Positions 12,801-20,044 of a stretch of 36,433 nucleotides of DNA are shown here, piece after piece. This stretch comes from Parachlorella kessleri (lineage: Eukaryota; Chlorophyta; Trebouxiophyceae; Chlorellales; Chlorellaceae). Each line of letters begins with the position of its first letter. Position 1 is the first letter of the stretch. The stretch covers positions 1-36,433 of the forward strand of contig BBXU01000333.1 in NCBI GenBank assembly GCA_001598975.1. The letters are read 5' to 3'. The position numbers and the translations under genes were made by a program. Under the pieces are notes generated by a model. It made no database searches and had not been told where the DNA came from. It worked only from the letters and a program-made list of their open reading frames with translations.

Positions 12801-14822
12801 CATGTCAGCCGGCAGCTGCTCCGGCAGGCTATACTTGTCCCGATAGAAGTCACACACATGCCAAACACAGTCCACCCCCGGCACGCCCTGCAGAGGTGAC
12901 GTGCACTGCTGATGTTCTTAGACGGTTCACACGCGGTTTCATGGGGTTACCCACGCACACACCCAGTGCAGAGAGGGTGAGCCAAGAGTGGTACCTTTGG
13001 CAGGAGTCGCAGTGTGCCAGTGTTTTGATACCGCTACTGCCAGCCTCCACAGAGAGAGACTGCCACACCCCCGCAGTGCCGCCAGCCCAGCCAAACCGCT
13101 GCAAACTACCCAGCCTTGCCTCAGGCAGCCCCATCTCAAGCAATTCAGCCCACCATCCAGAGAGGCTGTTCGTAGGCATCTGTCATACGTGACTACGGTA
13201 CTTGCCGTGACAGGCTCCGCCCACGCCACCGTCTCCAGCCACTTGCTCAGCAGCGCGGGTGTGAGCGCAGTGATAGGCGAGGGATGCCGTCGGTTCAGCG
13301 CCCCCCTCTGCACAGTGCTGTGCTGCCCCGCCGCTGGGCTGCTCTCCACACCTGTCCACTCCACTTCGTACGAGGCCTCCTCATGGCTGCTGGCCTGCGG
13401 CTGGCCCTGCTGGCCCTGCTGCTGCTGGAGCGGCTGCTCACCACCGCCAAAGCCTGCATTGCCCTCGGCAGCGGCTGCAGCGGCACCGCCGACGCTAGGA
13501 CCGTCAGGCCCCTCGGTCGGGCCATTCGGCTCGCAGCCGGCAAGGATGCCGTTGGGCAGGGGTTGCGGTGCGGGCGCCGACGTGCTGTGCACGCTGCGCA
13601 CCACGCAGGGCGCCAGAATGCCATCTGGCAGCACGCCTGTCAGCTCCTCACCCTGCGGGCGAGTATGACTCATTGTCCTTCCTTTCCTTTCTTTCCCCAC
13701 ACTATGTGACGGGGGAGCATAGTGCCAGTGCCCCGTCGCACAATGGGCCGCGCTTCGCCGCCCCAGAGGATTCCTGATGCTCTCTGTGGGTAACCCACGA
13801 GAAGCTGACACCCTGCTTCCCGGGCCACCCAGCCGCAAGGTACATGCACGCGTGCCGTAGAGGGGGGCAACCAGCAGACATGTTACCAGACAGAGTTCAC
13901 TTCCACCTCAGCCCTCTAGTTTACTCACCACCACGAAGTTGTTTGTGAAGTGGGCCAGCACGCGGGTCGCCAGCTGTTCCAGGGGCTCAGTGGAATGGTG
14001 TACTAGCCGCAGCGCCCTCTCTTCATACACCGCTGGGAACTGAACGGGGGCAAGAAGGGCACCCAGAGAGGAGCTTTCATGACCCCTTTCTAGACACTTT
14101 CCTGGTGTCCCACCAGCTGCCCCTCAAACGTCCGGGCGGCATGGAGGAAGCCAAGAAACGACAAGCCCCGCCGAGCTTGCCTCGTGCGACGCTTGGCCCA
14201 GTACCAGTACAAGCACCTAGCCACGAACCCTGCCACTCCCCAGCCGCCCGGCTATTCGTTTTGTCGCATCAAGACCAACCAAACTGGCAGGCCCCCACAA
14301 GAGGCCACCTGGCGATCTCTCCTTGGGCCATGCCCACTCCCACCTGCTCCACCACCGACGCCACCTTGTGCTCACTGGCCACCGCCTCCTCGTACGTCAT
14401 GCCCCCCTCCCCGCTGTACTTGCTGCTCCATGCCCTCTGCCGGTACAGGTTCTGCCGCTTCACGTACTCCCTGGGGCAGGGGAGGGCAGGGATCGGGAGA
14501 TCAGCTTTTGCGGCGGTGGCCCTGGTGATCAGCGCCGCAATGGGTGCAACCAAGCGCAAGCACGGTCGCGACCGGCGCATCGGCGCGGCAAAGTCACGGG
14601 CCACCAGTCATGGAAGCCCTGGGACCAGCTTAGCCCTCTCTTGCTGAGGGCCGAGCGTCCAAGGACCGGTGGCTGGGGCGGCGAGGTGCAATCTATCGCC
14701 ACTCACTCGTATTCCAGAAACACCTCCCCGGTGTAACGACAACAGAAGACCTCCCGCCTAGCATCCAGCCCGGCCGGCACTTCTAGCAGGGCCTGGTGAG
14801 GCCCAAGCTCGCTTCTAGGCAT
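51..14822 (-). CDS. WAC / HARE-HTH / PHD / DDT / WHIM chromatin-remodeller accessory protein (3' end beyond window)
   Basis: Probably the non-catalytic partner of an ISWI-type nucleosome remodeller in the nucleus. Exons, 5' to 3': 14822-14707, 14470-14344, 14039-13929, 13652-13206, 12887-12771, 12168-11986, 11495-11429, 11196-10991, 10749-10678, 10254-10146, 9639-9554, 9132-9049, 8579-8499, 8034-7883, 7215-7095, 6686-6180, 5900-5781, 5658-5540, 5139-5021, 4679-4546, 4012-3935, 3645-3447, 2395-2265, 1943-1860, 1362-1255, 823-632, 180-51. All phases agree and give about 1333 residues before the edge; the last exon ends at a donor, so the gene continues left. The start ATG opens directly into the WAC domain (MPRSELGPHQ). 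Residues 119-267 (13652-13206) are a low-complexity linker rich in Gly, Pro and Gln. Three introns have GC donors. Least certain: exon 5900-5781, and a possible 42-nt cassette at 3006-2965. Family assignment is firm; the exact orthologue is not. Confidence 0.9.
169..420 (-). repeat. three tandem copies of an acceptor and exon start (unit about 86 bp)
   Basis: The acceptor and first bases of exon 180-51 (CAGGTGCAAATGAGC on the minus strand) recur at about 259-275 and 344-360. Each copy sits in a unit that also contains the plus-strand string CAGTACCATGGTATGACGA (near 240 and 325). The two outer copies lie in the intron and could act as decoy acceptors. Confidence 0.9.
1762..1895 (-). repeat. 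two tandem copies of an exon 3' end and donor (about 69 bp)
   Basis: The end of exon 1943-1860 with its GTGAGT donor is repeated once in the following intron. Plus-strand strings CTCACCTCATCCAGCTCCTC and GGTGCGAATGGCA occur in both copies. The downstream copy keeps an intact donor. Confidence 0.9.
1915..2135 (-). repeat. three tandem copies of an exon 5' part and acceptor (about 90 bp)
   Basis: The 5' half of the same exon, with its acceptor and adjoining intron, is present three times. The plus-strand string CCCAGGGTCGCT starts near 1931, 2023 and 2110, and GGTCATGTCCGCGCCCTT occurs twice. This exon therefore has junction duplications on both sides. Confidence 0.9.
2380..2880 (-). repeat. 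two extra tandem copies of an acceptor and exon start (about 200 bp unit)
   Basis: The start of exon 2395-2265 (plus-strand CTCATCCAGCTCC) recurs near 2597 and 2792, inside units of roughly 200 bp that also share CTGTGCAGGACAGAGGAACA and CATCACTGATACACCTGGTG. A further decayed start of the unit is seen near 2875. Each copy places an AG just before a GAGCTGGATGAGGC-like exon start. Confidence 0.92.
2965..3006 (-). other. possible 42-nt cassette exon
   Basis: A 42-nt segment with a good acceptor (TTGCCAG) and a strong donor (GTAAGC) sits inside the long intron between exons 3645-3447 and 2395-2265. It enters and leaves in phase 1, so including or skipping it keeps the frame. In the required frame it encodes VLSGICPPRRRCLPG; a different frame looks more protein-like (LWDLSTEEALPAR) but does not fit the phases. 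It may be optional or spurious. Confidence 0.3.
3214..3470 (-). repeat. four tandem copies of an exon 3' end and donor (76-bp unit)
   Basis: The end of exon 3645-3447 and its GTGGGTGATG donor occur four times, with plus-strand CCACCTTCGCCCTCCTCCAG starting at 3215, 3291, 3367 and (variant) 3443. Spacing is 75-76 bp. The copy furthest downstream has a weakened donor (GTGGAT). Together with the repeat at 2380-2880 this fills most of a 1.05-kb intron. Confidence 0.93.
4546..4679 (-). other. WHIM1-type motif exon
   Basis: Residues 983-1026. The segment reads EHLSEAPWWTLPASAHLRLL followed by NVLCYDVAQ. It fits the WHIM1 pattern, in which an aromatic-Leu turn precedes a helix 'L..LL..LCD'. In ISWI partners WHIM motifs sit on the linker DNA between nucleosomes. 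A possible extra small exon at 4776-4738 (GPEERPGSPLKCL) is phase-compatible on both sides, but it would leave an intron of only about 55 nt, so I left it out of the main model. Confidence 0.7.
5121..5265 (-). repeat. two tandem copies across an acceptor (about 73 bp)
   Basis: The start of exon 5139-5021 and 50 bp of the preceding intron are repeated immediately upstream in the direction of transcription. Plus-strand CGGCTCCAGCGTCGGGCCCT matches CGGCTTCAGCAACGGGCCCT about 73 bp later; the rest of the unit is diverged but alignable by eye. Confidence 0.8.
5645..5815 (-). repeat. three tandem copies across an acceptor (66-bp unit)
   Basis: The acceptor and first codons of exon 5658-5540 appear three times: plus-strand CGGTACAAGTCCTGCACAGC near 5648 and 5780, and a variant CGGTATGAGTCATGCACAGG near 5714. 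GCATGGCTACTGATT is shared by two units. The copy at 5780 now supplies the donor-side end of the preceding exon, so a former acceptor region may have been re-used as exon. Confidence 0.9.
7195..7520 (-). repeat. three tandem copies of an acceptor and exon start
   Basis: The start of exon 7215-7095 (minus-strand GTCATGGACCTGGAGACCCG) is repeated near 7331 with few changes (GTCATGGACCTGGAAACCCG). It appears again near 7510 in decayed form (GTCCGGGAGCTGGGGAGTG). Intron sequence between copies is also repeated (plus-strand CATGAGACAGCTCAAGCG and CATGAGACAGCCCAGTGC). The copies near 7331 and 7510 read as pseudo-exons. Confidence 0.88.
7883..8579 (-). other. PHD finger
   Basis: Residues 597-643. 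The zinc ligands are split between two exons: CPKC at the end of exon 8579-8499 and the remainder in exon 8034-7883 (LLLCDTCPRSYHMACLGL and DDWCCPKC). The spacing is C-x2-C-x13-C-x2-C-x4-H-x2-C-x14-C-x2-C, a canonical C4HC3 PHD finger, with the expected Trp two residues before the last ligand pair. PHD fingers of remodeller subunits usually read histone H3 tails. The finger is preceded by a Lys-rich helix (KHKPKVEKNN) and followed by a charged coiled-coil exon (7215-7095; REALERATSRQSEAEDKLL). Confidence 0.93.
9300..9400. repeat. intronic tandem duplication (about 55 bp)
   Basis: Plus-strand CACTTGGTGTATGGCTAATA (9309) recurs as CACTTGTTGTATGGCTAATA about 54 bp later, inside the intron between exons 9554 and 9132. 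No splice site is obviously included. Confidence 0.85.
9554..10749 (-). other. HARE-HTH domain
   Basis: Residues about 474-544, assembled from three exons (10749-10678, 10254-10146, 9639-9554). The parts read GSIKHSVFM, then ILQEAGEAGVTISDLVTAAE with KGLKTWDDPRQAKNS, then HDPAFVRVGPAKFALRALV. This is the winged-helix HARE-HTH pattern: a conserved K-H-x-x-F start, a T-I-x-D-L helix, and a final strand 'D.F.RV....ALR'. The same domain occurs in plant RINGLET/HB1 proteins, ASXL proteins and some restriction enzymes and is thought to bind DNA. The third exon ends at a GC donor. The domain lies upstream of the PHD finger, not next to the WHIM motifs as I recall for plant proteins. Confidence 0.85.
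10340..10412. repeat. short perfect tandem repeat in intron
   Basis: CTATCTTCACTCTCTGCTTG is present twice head to tail around 10368-10408 in the intron between exons 10678 and 10254. It is a simple local duplication. Confidence 0.9.
11470..11760 (-). repeat. acceptor duplication and a second intronic tandem repeat
   Basis: The start of exon 11495-11429 (plus-strand CACCTGCAGCTCCTCCTCCA) recurs near 11571 within the upstream intron. Next to it, 11640-11755 holds a separate tandem repeat: GTCAAGCTGGATCTG occurs at about 11641 and 11697, a 56-bp spacing. Confidence 0.85.
12470..12600 (-). pseudogene. decayed full-length copy of exon 12887-12771
   Basis: The real exon (minus strand) contains GGCATGTGTGTGACTTCTAT and ends near TGCGGCCCTCTCGGCAGAAG. 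About 300 bp further into the intron the same order recurs as GGCATGTGTGTGACACCTAT and TGCGACCCTCGCGGCGGAAG. The middle has drifted and the frame is lost. This is a duplicated exon turned into intron. Confidence 0.8.
13929..14822 (-). other. WAC domain (N-terminus of the remodeller accessory protein)
   Basis: Residues about 20-118, from the first three exons. They read REVFCCRYTGEVFLEYEEYV, then KRQNLYRQRAWSSKYSGEGG and MTYEEAVASE, followed by an exon with EERALRLVHHSTEPLEQLA. This matches the WAC (WSTF/Acf1/cbp146) signature: a peptide reported to be cleaved or extended as 'F..RYT.E.F..YEEYVKR..LY...W..KY.G..G.TYEEA'. In ACF1 this domain contacts DNA and helps nucleosome spacing; that role is family knowledge, not visible here. 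The intron between exons 1 and 2 splits a Glu codon in phase 2, and the join restores the motif exactly, which supports the splice call. Confidence 0.9.
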
Positions 14823-15261
14823 CTTAAGCGTCACTGGCAGACATGGCGAGAGGATGCCCTACGAAGGGCGTTCACGCAACAGCAAGCTGGGCTCGTTCAT
14901 GGCGGGATGTAGAGCGGGAGTAGCATGCTTAAATTTAGACTCCTTTTTTCCACGCTATTAATCGCCAAGTGTATTTTTATTCCATGATGCACCCTAGTGA
15001 AAGCTTGTACTGATGGGTGAGCAAGTTCCGTGGGTTGGGCCATCCCAGTGCATGTCATGGTAGACGTCTCTGGCGTTTGATACTCCGCACCATTCCTTTT
15101 ATGGCTATACTTATATCACTTGCGCACCCCAGGCCTGGGTGCGCACCGTGAACATGTGGACGTGCCCATATTCCCTATTCCCTCAGGACTGACAGCGAGC
15201 TTACAATGCTATGTTTGCATAGCCGGGAAGGTCAGGCTTCAGCACGCGTTGAGAGCATTCA
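14823..15261. promoter_or_regulatory. upstream region of the remodeller accessory gene, with an imperfect palindrome
   Basis: No coding exon is seen. The region is A+T-richer than the genes (14930-15000 and 15090-15120). At 15121-15145 there is an inverted repeat: TGCGCACCCCAGG followed directly by CCTGGGTGCGCA, perfect apart from one unpaired C. It could be a transcription-factor dyad in the promoter of the minus-strand gene starting at 14822. Minus-strand TGTAA at 15201-15205 is a candidate poly(A) signal for the possible gene ending at 15262. Confidence 0.4.
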
Positions 15262-16114
15262 CTAGAATATGAGCGCGCCCGCCTTAGAAGCCGGCCCGTA
15301 GGACAACTTGCTTCGGCTTCTGCGTATTCCGAAGAGCGCCTGCTTTCCCATTCTGTGGCCGACTGGCTGTCCCACATTATAAAGGTACACTGCTGACACC
15401 AGATGGACCCGCACCCGGCAGGGTTTGAGACTGAAGGGAATCGCGTCCTCCCTCAACAGCACGGGTGAGGGTTCTGCATACACTGCTGTGAAAGGCACCT
15501 AGGTCTACACACAATAGAAACCCGATAAGGTGGCAGCCAAGGGCCCCCTGCTGCCAGCAGGCTGGAGGGCAGCCTTGGAGCTGCCACTGCCGGCGCCCTG
15601 GCGGGGGACAAAGGCGGTGTCAGCAAGGAGGAAGACTTCTTCACTTCAAGTACATAGCGTGGTGTGGGTCAAGTATGAGCTCGGATTCTTGCCTCTGCCT
15701 AGCGTGGCAAGCGCTACCCCCTCCAGGCATACCCCGACAATCATTGCATGGGGCAGCCTTGACGAGAGCGATACTGCCTGGGAGCGGTGAGGCTGCGGAA
15801 GTCAAAAGCCTGCATCAAACCCCCATGCTAGTATACAACCCCACCTGGGCACCAAAGAACTTGTATATGGCCCGCAAGGGTGGTGGAAAGCTGTAAGACT
15901 AGACCCAAACGCCTCGCCTGCAGCCAAGACTTTCACGCTTAATATTTCCATTGGCGCTCAGCTTGCCCAGTAGCAGTGCTGCAGCCTCGGGCGATGTACG
16001 GGCAGCGGCTGCTGACATGAGCGGCAGTGCTGGCAGTGAGCGACCCAAGGAAGACAGCCGCAAGGCTGCTGAGAGTATGCTAGGTGCGTGCTGGATAAGA
16101 CTTGCAGCGGTCAT
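15262..16114 (-). CDS. possible uncharacterised gene or gene relic
   Basis: Not recognised. Several minus-strand frames look protein-like in series. At 16114 an ATG opens a segment shaped like an organelle presequence (SILSAALRLSSLGRSLPALP, rich in Ala/Leu/Ser/Arg, almost no acids). At 15895-15850 there is FPPPLRAIYKFFGAQ before a GTGGGG donor. At 15780-15690 there is RLPHAMIVGVCLEGVALATL. At 15470-15262 there is REDAIPFSLKPCRVRVHLVS and a basic tail ending in a TAG. TGTAA lies 57 bp past that stop on the same strand. Against this, no exon joins are phase-clean without introns under 50 nt, and the frame also continues across stops, as in a decaying copy. Exact structure, and whether it is expressed, are open. 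Confidence 0.3.
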
Positions 16115-16179
16115 GGGCCAGTCAGTGTCTTCCTCATTTAACAGTAACTGTTGTCCAAGAGCTCGTCAGAGGGGGCCTC

Positions 16180-17213
16180 GGTGTGCACTTACAGAGGCTG
16201 TGCACCCAGCATATAGCATATAGTGTGCACTAGCCGGGCTCCGCACTGAATTATGTGTTACGCTCAGTCTCAGGCTTGGTGGGCCTCACCTTCATGCGTC
16301 AAGCAATCTGCTGGGGCCTGCTGGGGGTGCACACCAGCCAAGCTGTGCAGCACTGCTGCAGCAGCGAGTTTCGGGTCAGAGCAAGCCCAGGTAGATCCAT
16401 AGGTTCCATCCCAGCTGTGTGCTGCACACGCCATAGTCATTTGTTGGTGCAGCCCCGCTGGAAGCGTGCTGGTGTCGTCTGTCCTTGTGTCCCTTGCTGG
16501 CTTTTTTATACAAATATCTACGCCCAGGCCTCAAGGATACATGTTCTCCATGTCCGACTGATGCAGGCACTGCTGCTGGGCGCTACACACTCGACACCGA
16601 TGCCAAGAGAGCATGAGCTGCAAGTGTGCATCTGTAGCTTGAGGAATGGCGGCATGGCTGGGTTGAAGGCCTTTGCACAAGGTTTCCCATCGCCATTTAG
16701 CACGATGCCCAAGGTTGCTGCTTGTGTTTTCCTTTTGGAGGTGGGTGGCAGGCAGCGCAATATGTATGTAGCTGGGACCTGTCAAAGCTTGATGCAAGGG
16801 GTGCAGTAAGGGCGAATCTGTGCGCCCGAGCCGGCAGGTTTCCCCAAGTCTGTGTGTGTGGGTGCCATCAAATGCATGAGGGATTCCGTTTGATAACCCC
16901 TGCCAAAACCAGGGCAGCGTGCCAGGGTTACTTTGATTGTGCCAAGGTTGCAACACCACTGGTATGTTAATAGCATGGGTGGCAGGGAATGGAACAGGGA
17001 GTGAGCTGAGCTGTATGAGCAGGCCTGGATGCAGAATGCGCCTGAGTAGCGCCTGAGAATATCGTTGGTATGTTAAACCCTTTCCTTGCAGGCCTCTCTG
17101 TAAGGGTTGTTTGTGCCGGTGGGTTGTAAAATGCTTCTCAAGGACTACTTGGTAAAGGGTCGCTCACAGCCTCGGCCAGCAATGTGGCAAGGCTCAGCCA
17201 TACCTATCTGATT
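16180..17213. other. apparent non-coding stretch
   Basis: Open frames on both strands lack protein-like composition, splice structure or recognisable motifs. A plus-strand TGTAA occurs at 17099. The longest open stretch (16255-16809, plus) encodes a Cys/Ser-rich sequence I do not believe. The stretch probably holds spacer DNA between the ferredoxin 3' end and the possible gene at 15262-16114. Confidence 0.5.
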
Positions 17214-17306
17214 TTACACTCATGTCCTAGTAGAACTCTCCTGCTGCAAGTAGCAGCTGCTTGCAGCGCACCCCGTGCAGCAGCTCAGCGTCAGAAACCT
17301 CTTACA
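17214..17306 (-). terminator. candidate poly(A) signals for the ferredoxin gene
   Basis: Minus-strand TGTAA, the usual chlorophyte polyadenylation signal, occurs at 17306-17302 and 17218-17214. These would give 3' untranslated regions of about 370 and 460 nt after the ferredoxin stop. Motif-only evidence. Confidence 0.4.
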
Positions 17307-17670
17307 GGGTGAAGCGCACACGACCGGGGACGCGAGGTGCATAGACCAGATGTTGTACAGGGGTGCAGTGGGGGGCTGTACAAGGAGGCCAGACCGGTGC
17401 CACCCCACACAGTGAGTAAAGAACTTGTGCTCCATCGCGTACAGTATCACACATCCTAGTGCTGGAGAGTCACTCTCAAAGGGTACATACCAACAATATC
17501 AAATCTTGCGCACAGCTCGCACCAATGAAACACCTAAAGAATTGAGGGCTGCCTCTGCCTCACTTGGCATACACTACCCTAAAGCCTGACAGGCCTGCAC
17601 TGCTCAGCGCAGAAGGCATTGCCCTCCTGTCGGTTTGACTAGCATCTTCTCTGCTAAATCCAAACGCTGC

Positions 17671-18727
17671 TTAGCTACAGCAATGCTCCCGCCGAATCTC
17701 GATGACACAATCGCTCTTGGGAATGCTGGTGCACAGCATGGCAAGGCCGTTAGCGATCTGCACACAGGCTCAAGGAGACGTGTTTAACACAGGTCGGCCA
17801 GTTGCCCCTGCCTCAGTGACCCGTAAGCACCAAGCCTGATGCAGCTACAGCACTAGCAGCTTGGTGTACCGCTGTGTTTACTTGGTGAAGGCAAATGGCT
17901 AGAGGTACGCCATCGTTCCTCTAGCCGGGGCATTGGTACCGCTGCAAGCGCACCTCATTGTCACTAAGGAACATCTGGTCGCTTTGGTCGACAACCCCAG
18001 AGAGAACCCTGCCAGCGCAGTTGGCGCAGCCACCTGCAAGGCACCGTGCAAATGCTGCCTTCCATGTCATGAGCTTGCCGAGGGAAGCGTAGGATTCAGG
18101 AATGCCACAGGTGCGACGTGTTTGCAAACTAGCGGGTTTTCCAGCAGCTACATAACGCCTAAGCAACCCCCTGCAAAAAGCATGGCAAGAGCTGTGAGGA
18201 GTTGGGCACCGCTATAAGTTGCACCTCCCCAGGCAACATATCAGCACTTCGAGCTGCACGCAACCATGCTTGCCTGCTGTGCAGTCAAAGCCGAGGTCAA
18301 CACCCGATGCCTCAACAGCATCTAGGATGTAGGTTGCATCATCGCAGGGAATGGTTTCCTGGCGGCCTTCCTTGGGGATGTTGAAGGTGACCTGACAGGA
18401 GTGTTCAAAACACACCACTCATCAGTTCGTTTCTGGAACACAAACTAGGGTTTGTGGTGTTCCAAGGCCTCACCGCTGTAGGCACAAACCGTGACTAGTC
18501 GTTGAACAGGCACCTAGGCCAGGCTGGCAGCACTGGTGGGAAAGCTCTGAAATTAAGAGCGCGCAGCAGTCCTCAAATACTGTGGCCGCCGCTCTTTGCC
18601 AAACCCCAGAAACCCAACTAGTTATGCCCACCTTGTATGTGGCAGTGCAAGGCCGAGGGCGTGGGATCCGGGCCACCTGAGGCTTAGGGAACACAGCATT
18701 CCTGCTAAGGGCAACGACGTGAGCCAT
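17671..18727 (-). CDS. plant-type [2Fe-2S] ferredoxin, plastid-targeted
   Basis: Soluble electron carrier of the chloroplast stroma, taking electrons from photosystem I or NADPH and passing them to reductases. Four exons: 18727-18632, 18391-18274, 18033-17954, 17757-17671, 126 residues, all phases agreeing. Residues 1-28 are a basic, acid-free transit peptide ([20 protein letters not shown]). The fold then follows ([38 protein letters not shown]). The cluster ligands are C-x4-C-x2-C ([12 protein letters not shown]) plus a distant Cys in [25 protein letters not shown] is the usual ferredoxin helix. The second intron starts with a GC donor (GCAAGC) between the first and second cluster cysteines. 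The C-terminus (EIRREHCCS) is basic and Cys-rich where photosynthetic PetF is acidic, and the RAGAC motif has become TAGGC, so this is probably a minor isoform. Precursor length equals that of algal PetF as I recall it. Confidence 0.95.
17897..17926. other. inverted repeat in ferredoxin intron 3
   Basis: GGCTAGAGG at 17897-17905 and CCTCTAGCC at 17918-17926 form a perfect 9-bp stem with a 12-nt loop, about 30 bp downstream of the donor of exon 18033-17954. It might affect splice-site exposure; it may also be chance. Confidence 0.6.
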
Positions 18728-20044
18728 GGGTTTCAAATGACGACCGCAGCGTCTGCTGATGATGGCGGTGCGCCGCCGCACGAGACGCAGTAGTTGAAGT
18801 TGAAGGAGGAGGGCAAAAGTGAGCAAAAGGGACCTTGAACAGAGTGCAATGCTCCTCGCTGCCTGCCTATAAGGGTGGCTTAGTAAACTGCGAGCTGGCA
18901 TGGGGTACACGTGCCGCCTCACGCGCAGCAGGGGTACGAGCATCATGTCGCCTGTCTGAGGTACACGCCCTCTGGCACGTGCAAACTGCTTGTAGAGAAG
19001 TGGGTCTCGTAACTTCTCCCATGGAGGGACGCCAGTGGAATTTGATCACAAGGTGCAACGCAGGAAGATTACATGCTGGACTTGGACGAAAATACACAGC
19101 ACATCAATGCCTTGATCTCAACCAACAGCGCAAACATTTACCGCAAGGATAGCTGCCGACTTTACGGTATGTCAAACCCAAACCGCTTACGCACCAGACA
19201 GGCAGGGCTGCCTCATAATCAGCCAGTGTAAGAGGACATACCATTTATATGCACCCCGCAAGTTTCGGTACAGCAAGACAAACAAAATTGTACAGAGCAT
19301 CGGGGGAGCAGACGGTGTAGGACTTGTGTAGAAATGAGTTGATACCTTGCTGTAGCCTGCGATACCACCAGTGCTGCTACCTTGACTTCCTGCCCTAAAC
19401 GCACTGATGTGCTAAGACACATATGCAAATACGTCAAACTTTTTCCTACGCCTAACACAATGCCAGCAAAATGTACCGCCGTACCAGCTGCACACTCATA
19501 CCTAGCTGGGTATGGGACCAGGGCAGATACACAGCTACAACACATCCTCTTCCTACGCCGGCACATTGTCAGCAATATGCCCCAGCAAATGTGTATAGCG
19601 CCCTGCGGGCTGCCCTTCCAAAGTTGCCCTGGCACTTCTACTGTCTGCCCAACTTCTACTGTCTGCCCACAAGGCATGTATGCCCAAGCCTGAAAGCTGA
19701 TTTTCCTAATATGGGGCCTGCCTAGCCAAATCGCTACTACGGCGCCTTGCACACAGAACGGCAAAACAAGAGCCAGGCTCGCCACCTTGAAAGCCTAGCT
19801 TGCAGAGTTGAACATCTCAGGAAGAAGAACTGCTAGTGGGAGCTTCTGGGCTACACATTCCTACCCACCCGTATATTTGCTCACTCTCAAGGGGGCGAAG
19901 TCTTGAAGGAGGGAGGTCGGCTGCGAATGCCCAAGCTTCTCCCTGACTACCCACCTCCTACATACCTCCCTAGCTCGCCAAACGTCCCCCTCTTACCTAA
20001 TCCCGACCTTGCCAACATTGGGTGCCTGCCTGGGAGCCACCAGA
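18728..20044. other. ferredoxin upstream region and methyltransferase 3' region; no gene seen
   Basis: Both flanking genes are on the minus strand, so this 1.3 kb should hold the 3' untranslated region of the methyltransferase gene (right) and the promoter and leader of ferredoxin (left). The only minus-strand TGTAA seen is at 19073-19069, which would imply a long 3' end. A small tandem TTCTACTGTCTGCCCA repeat lies near 19637-19670. A minus-strand open frame at 19219-19785 has no protein-like features. The bases near 19930-20010 are pyrimidine-rich on the plus strand. Confidence 0.5.

Noticed and set aside
12988..13668. Long plus-strand open frame (226 codons)
   Set aside because: It is antisense to the real minus-strand exon 13652-13206, which joins in phase to the WAC exons; the plus frame is Ser/Cys/Pro-rich with no motif.
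16255..16809. Plus-strand open frame of 184 codons
   Set aside because: Composition is unlike a protein, there is no domain, no splice context and no paired promoter or stop signals.
19219..19785. Minus-strand open frame of 188 codons
   Set aside because: It contains a small tandem repeat and Cys-rich random-looking sequence; it lies where 3' untranslated and promoter DNA is expected.
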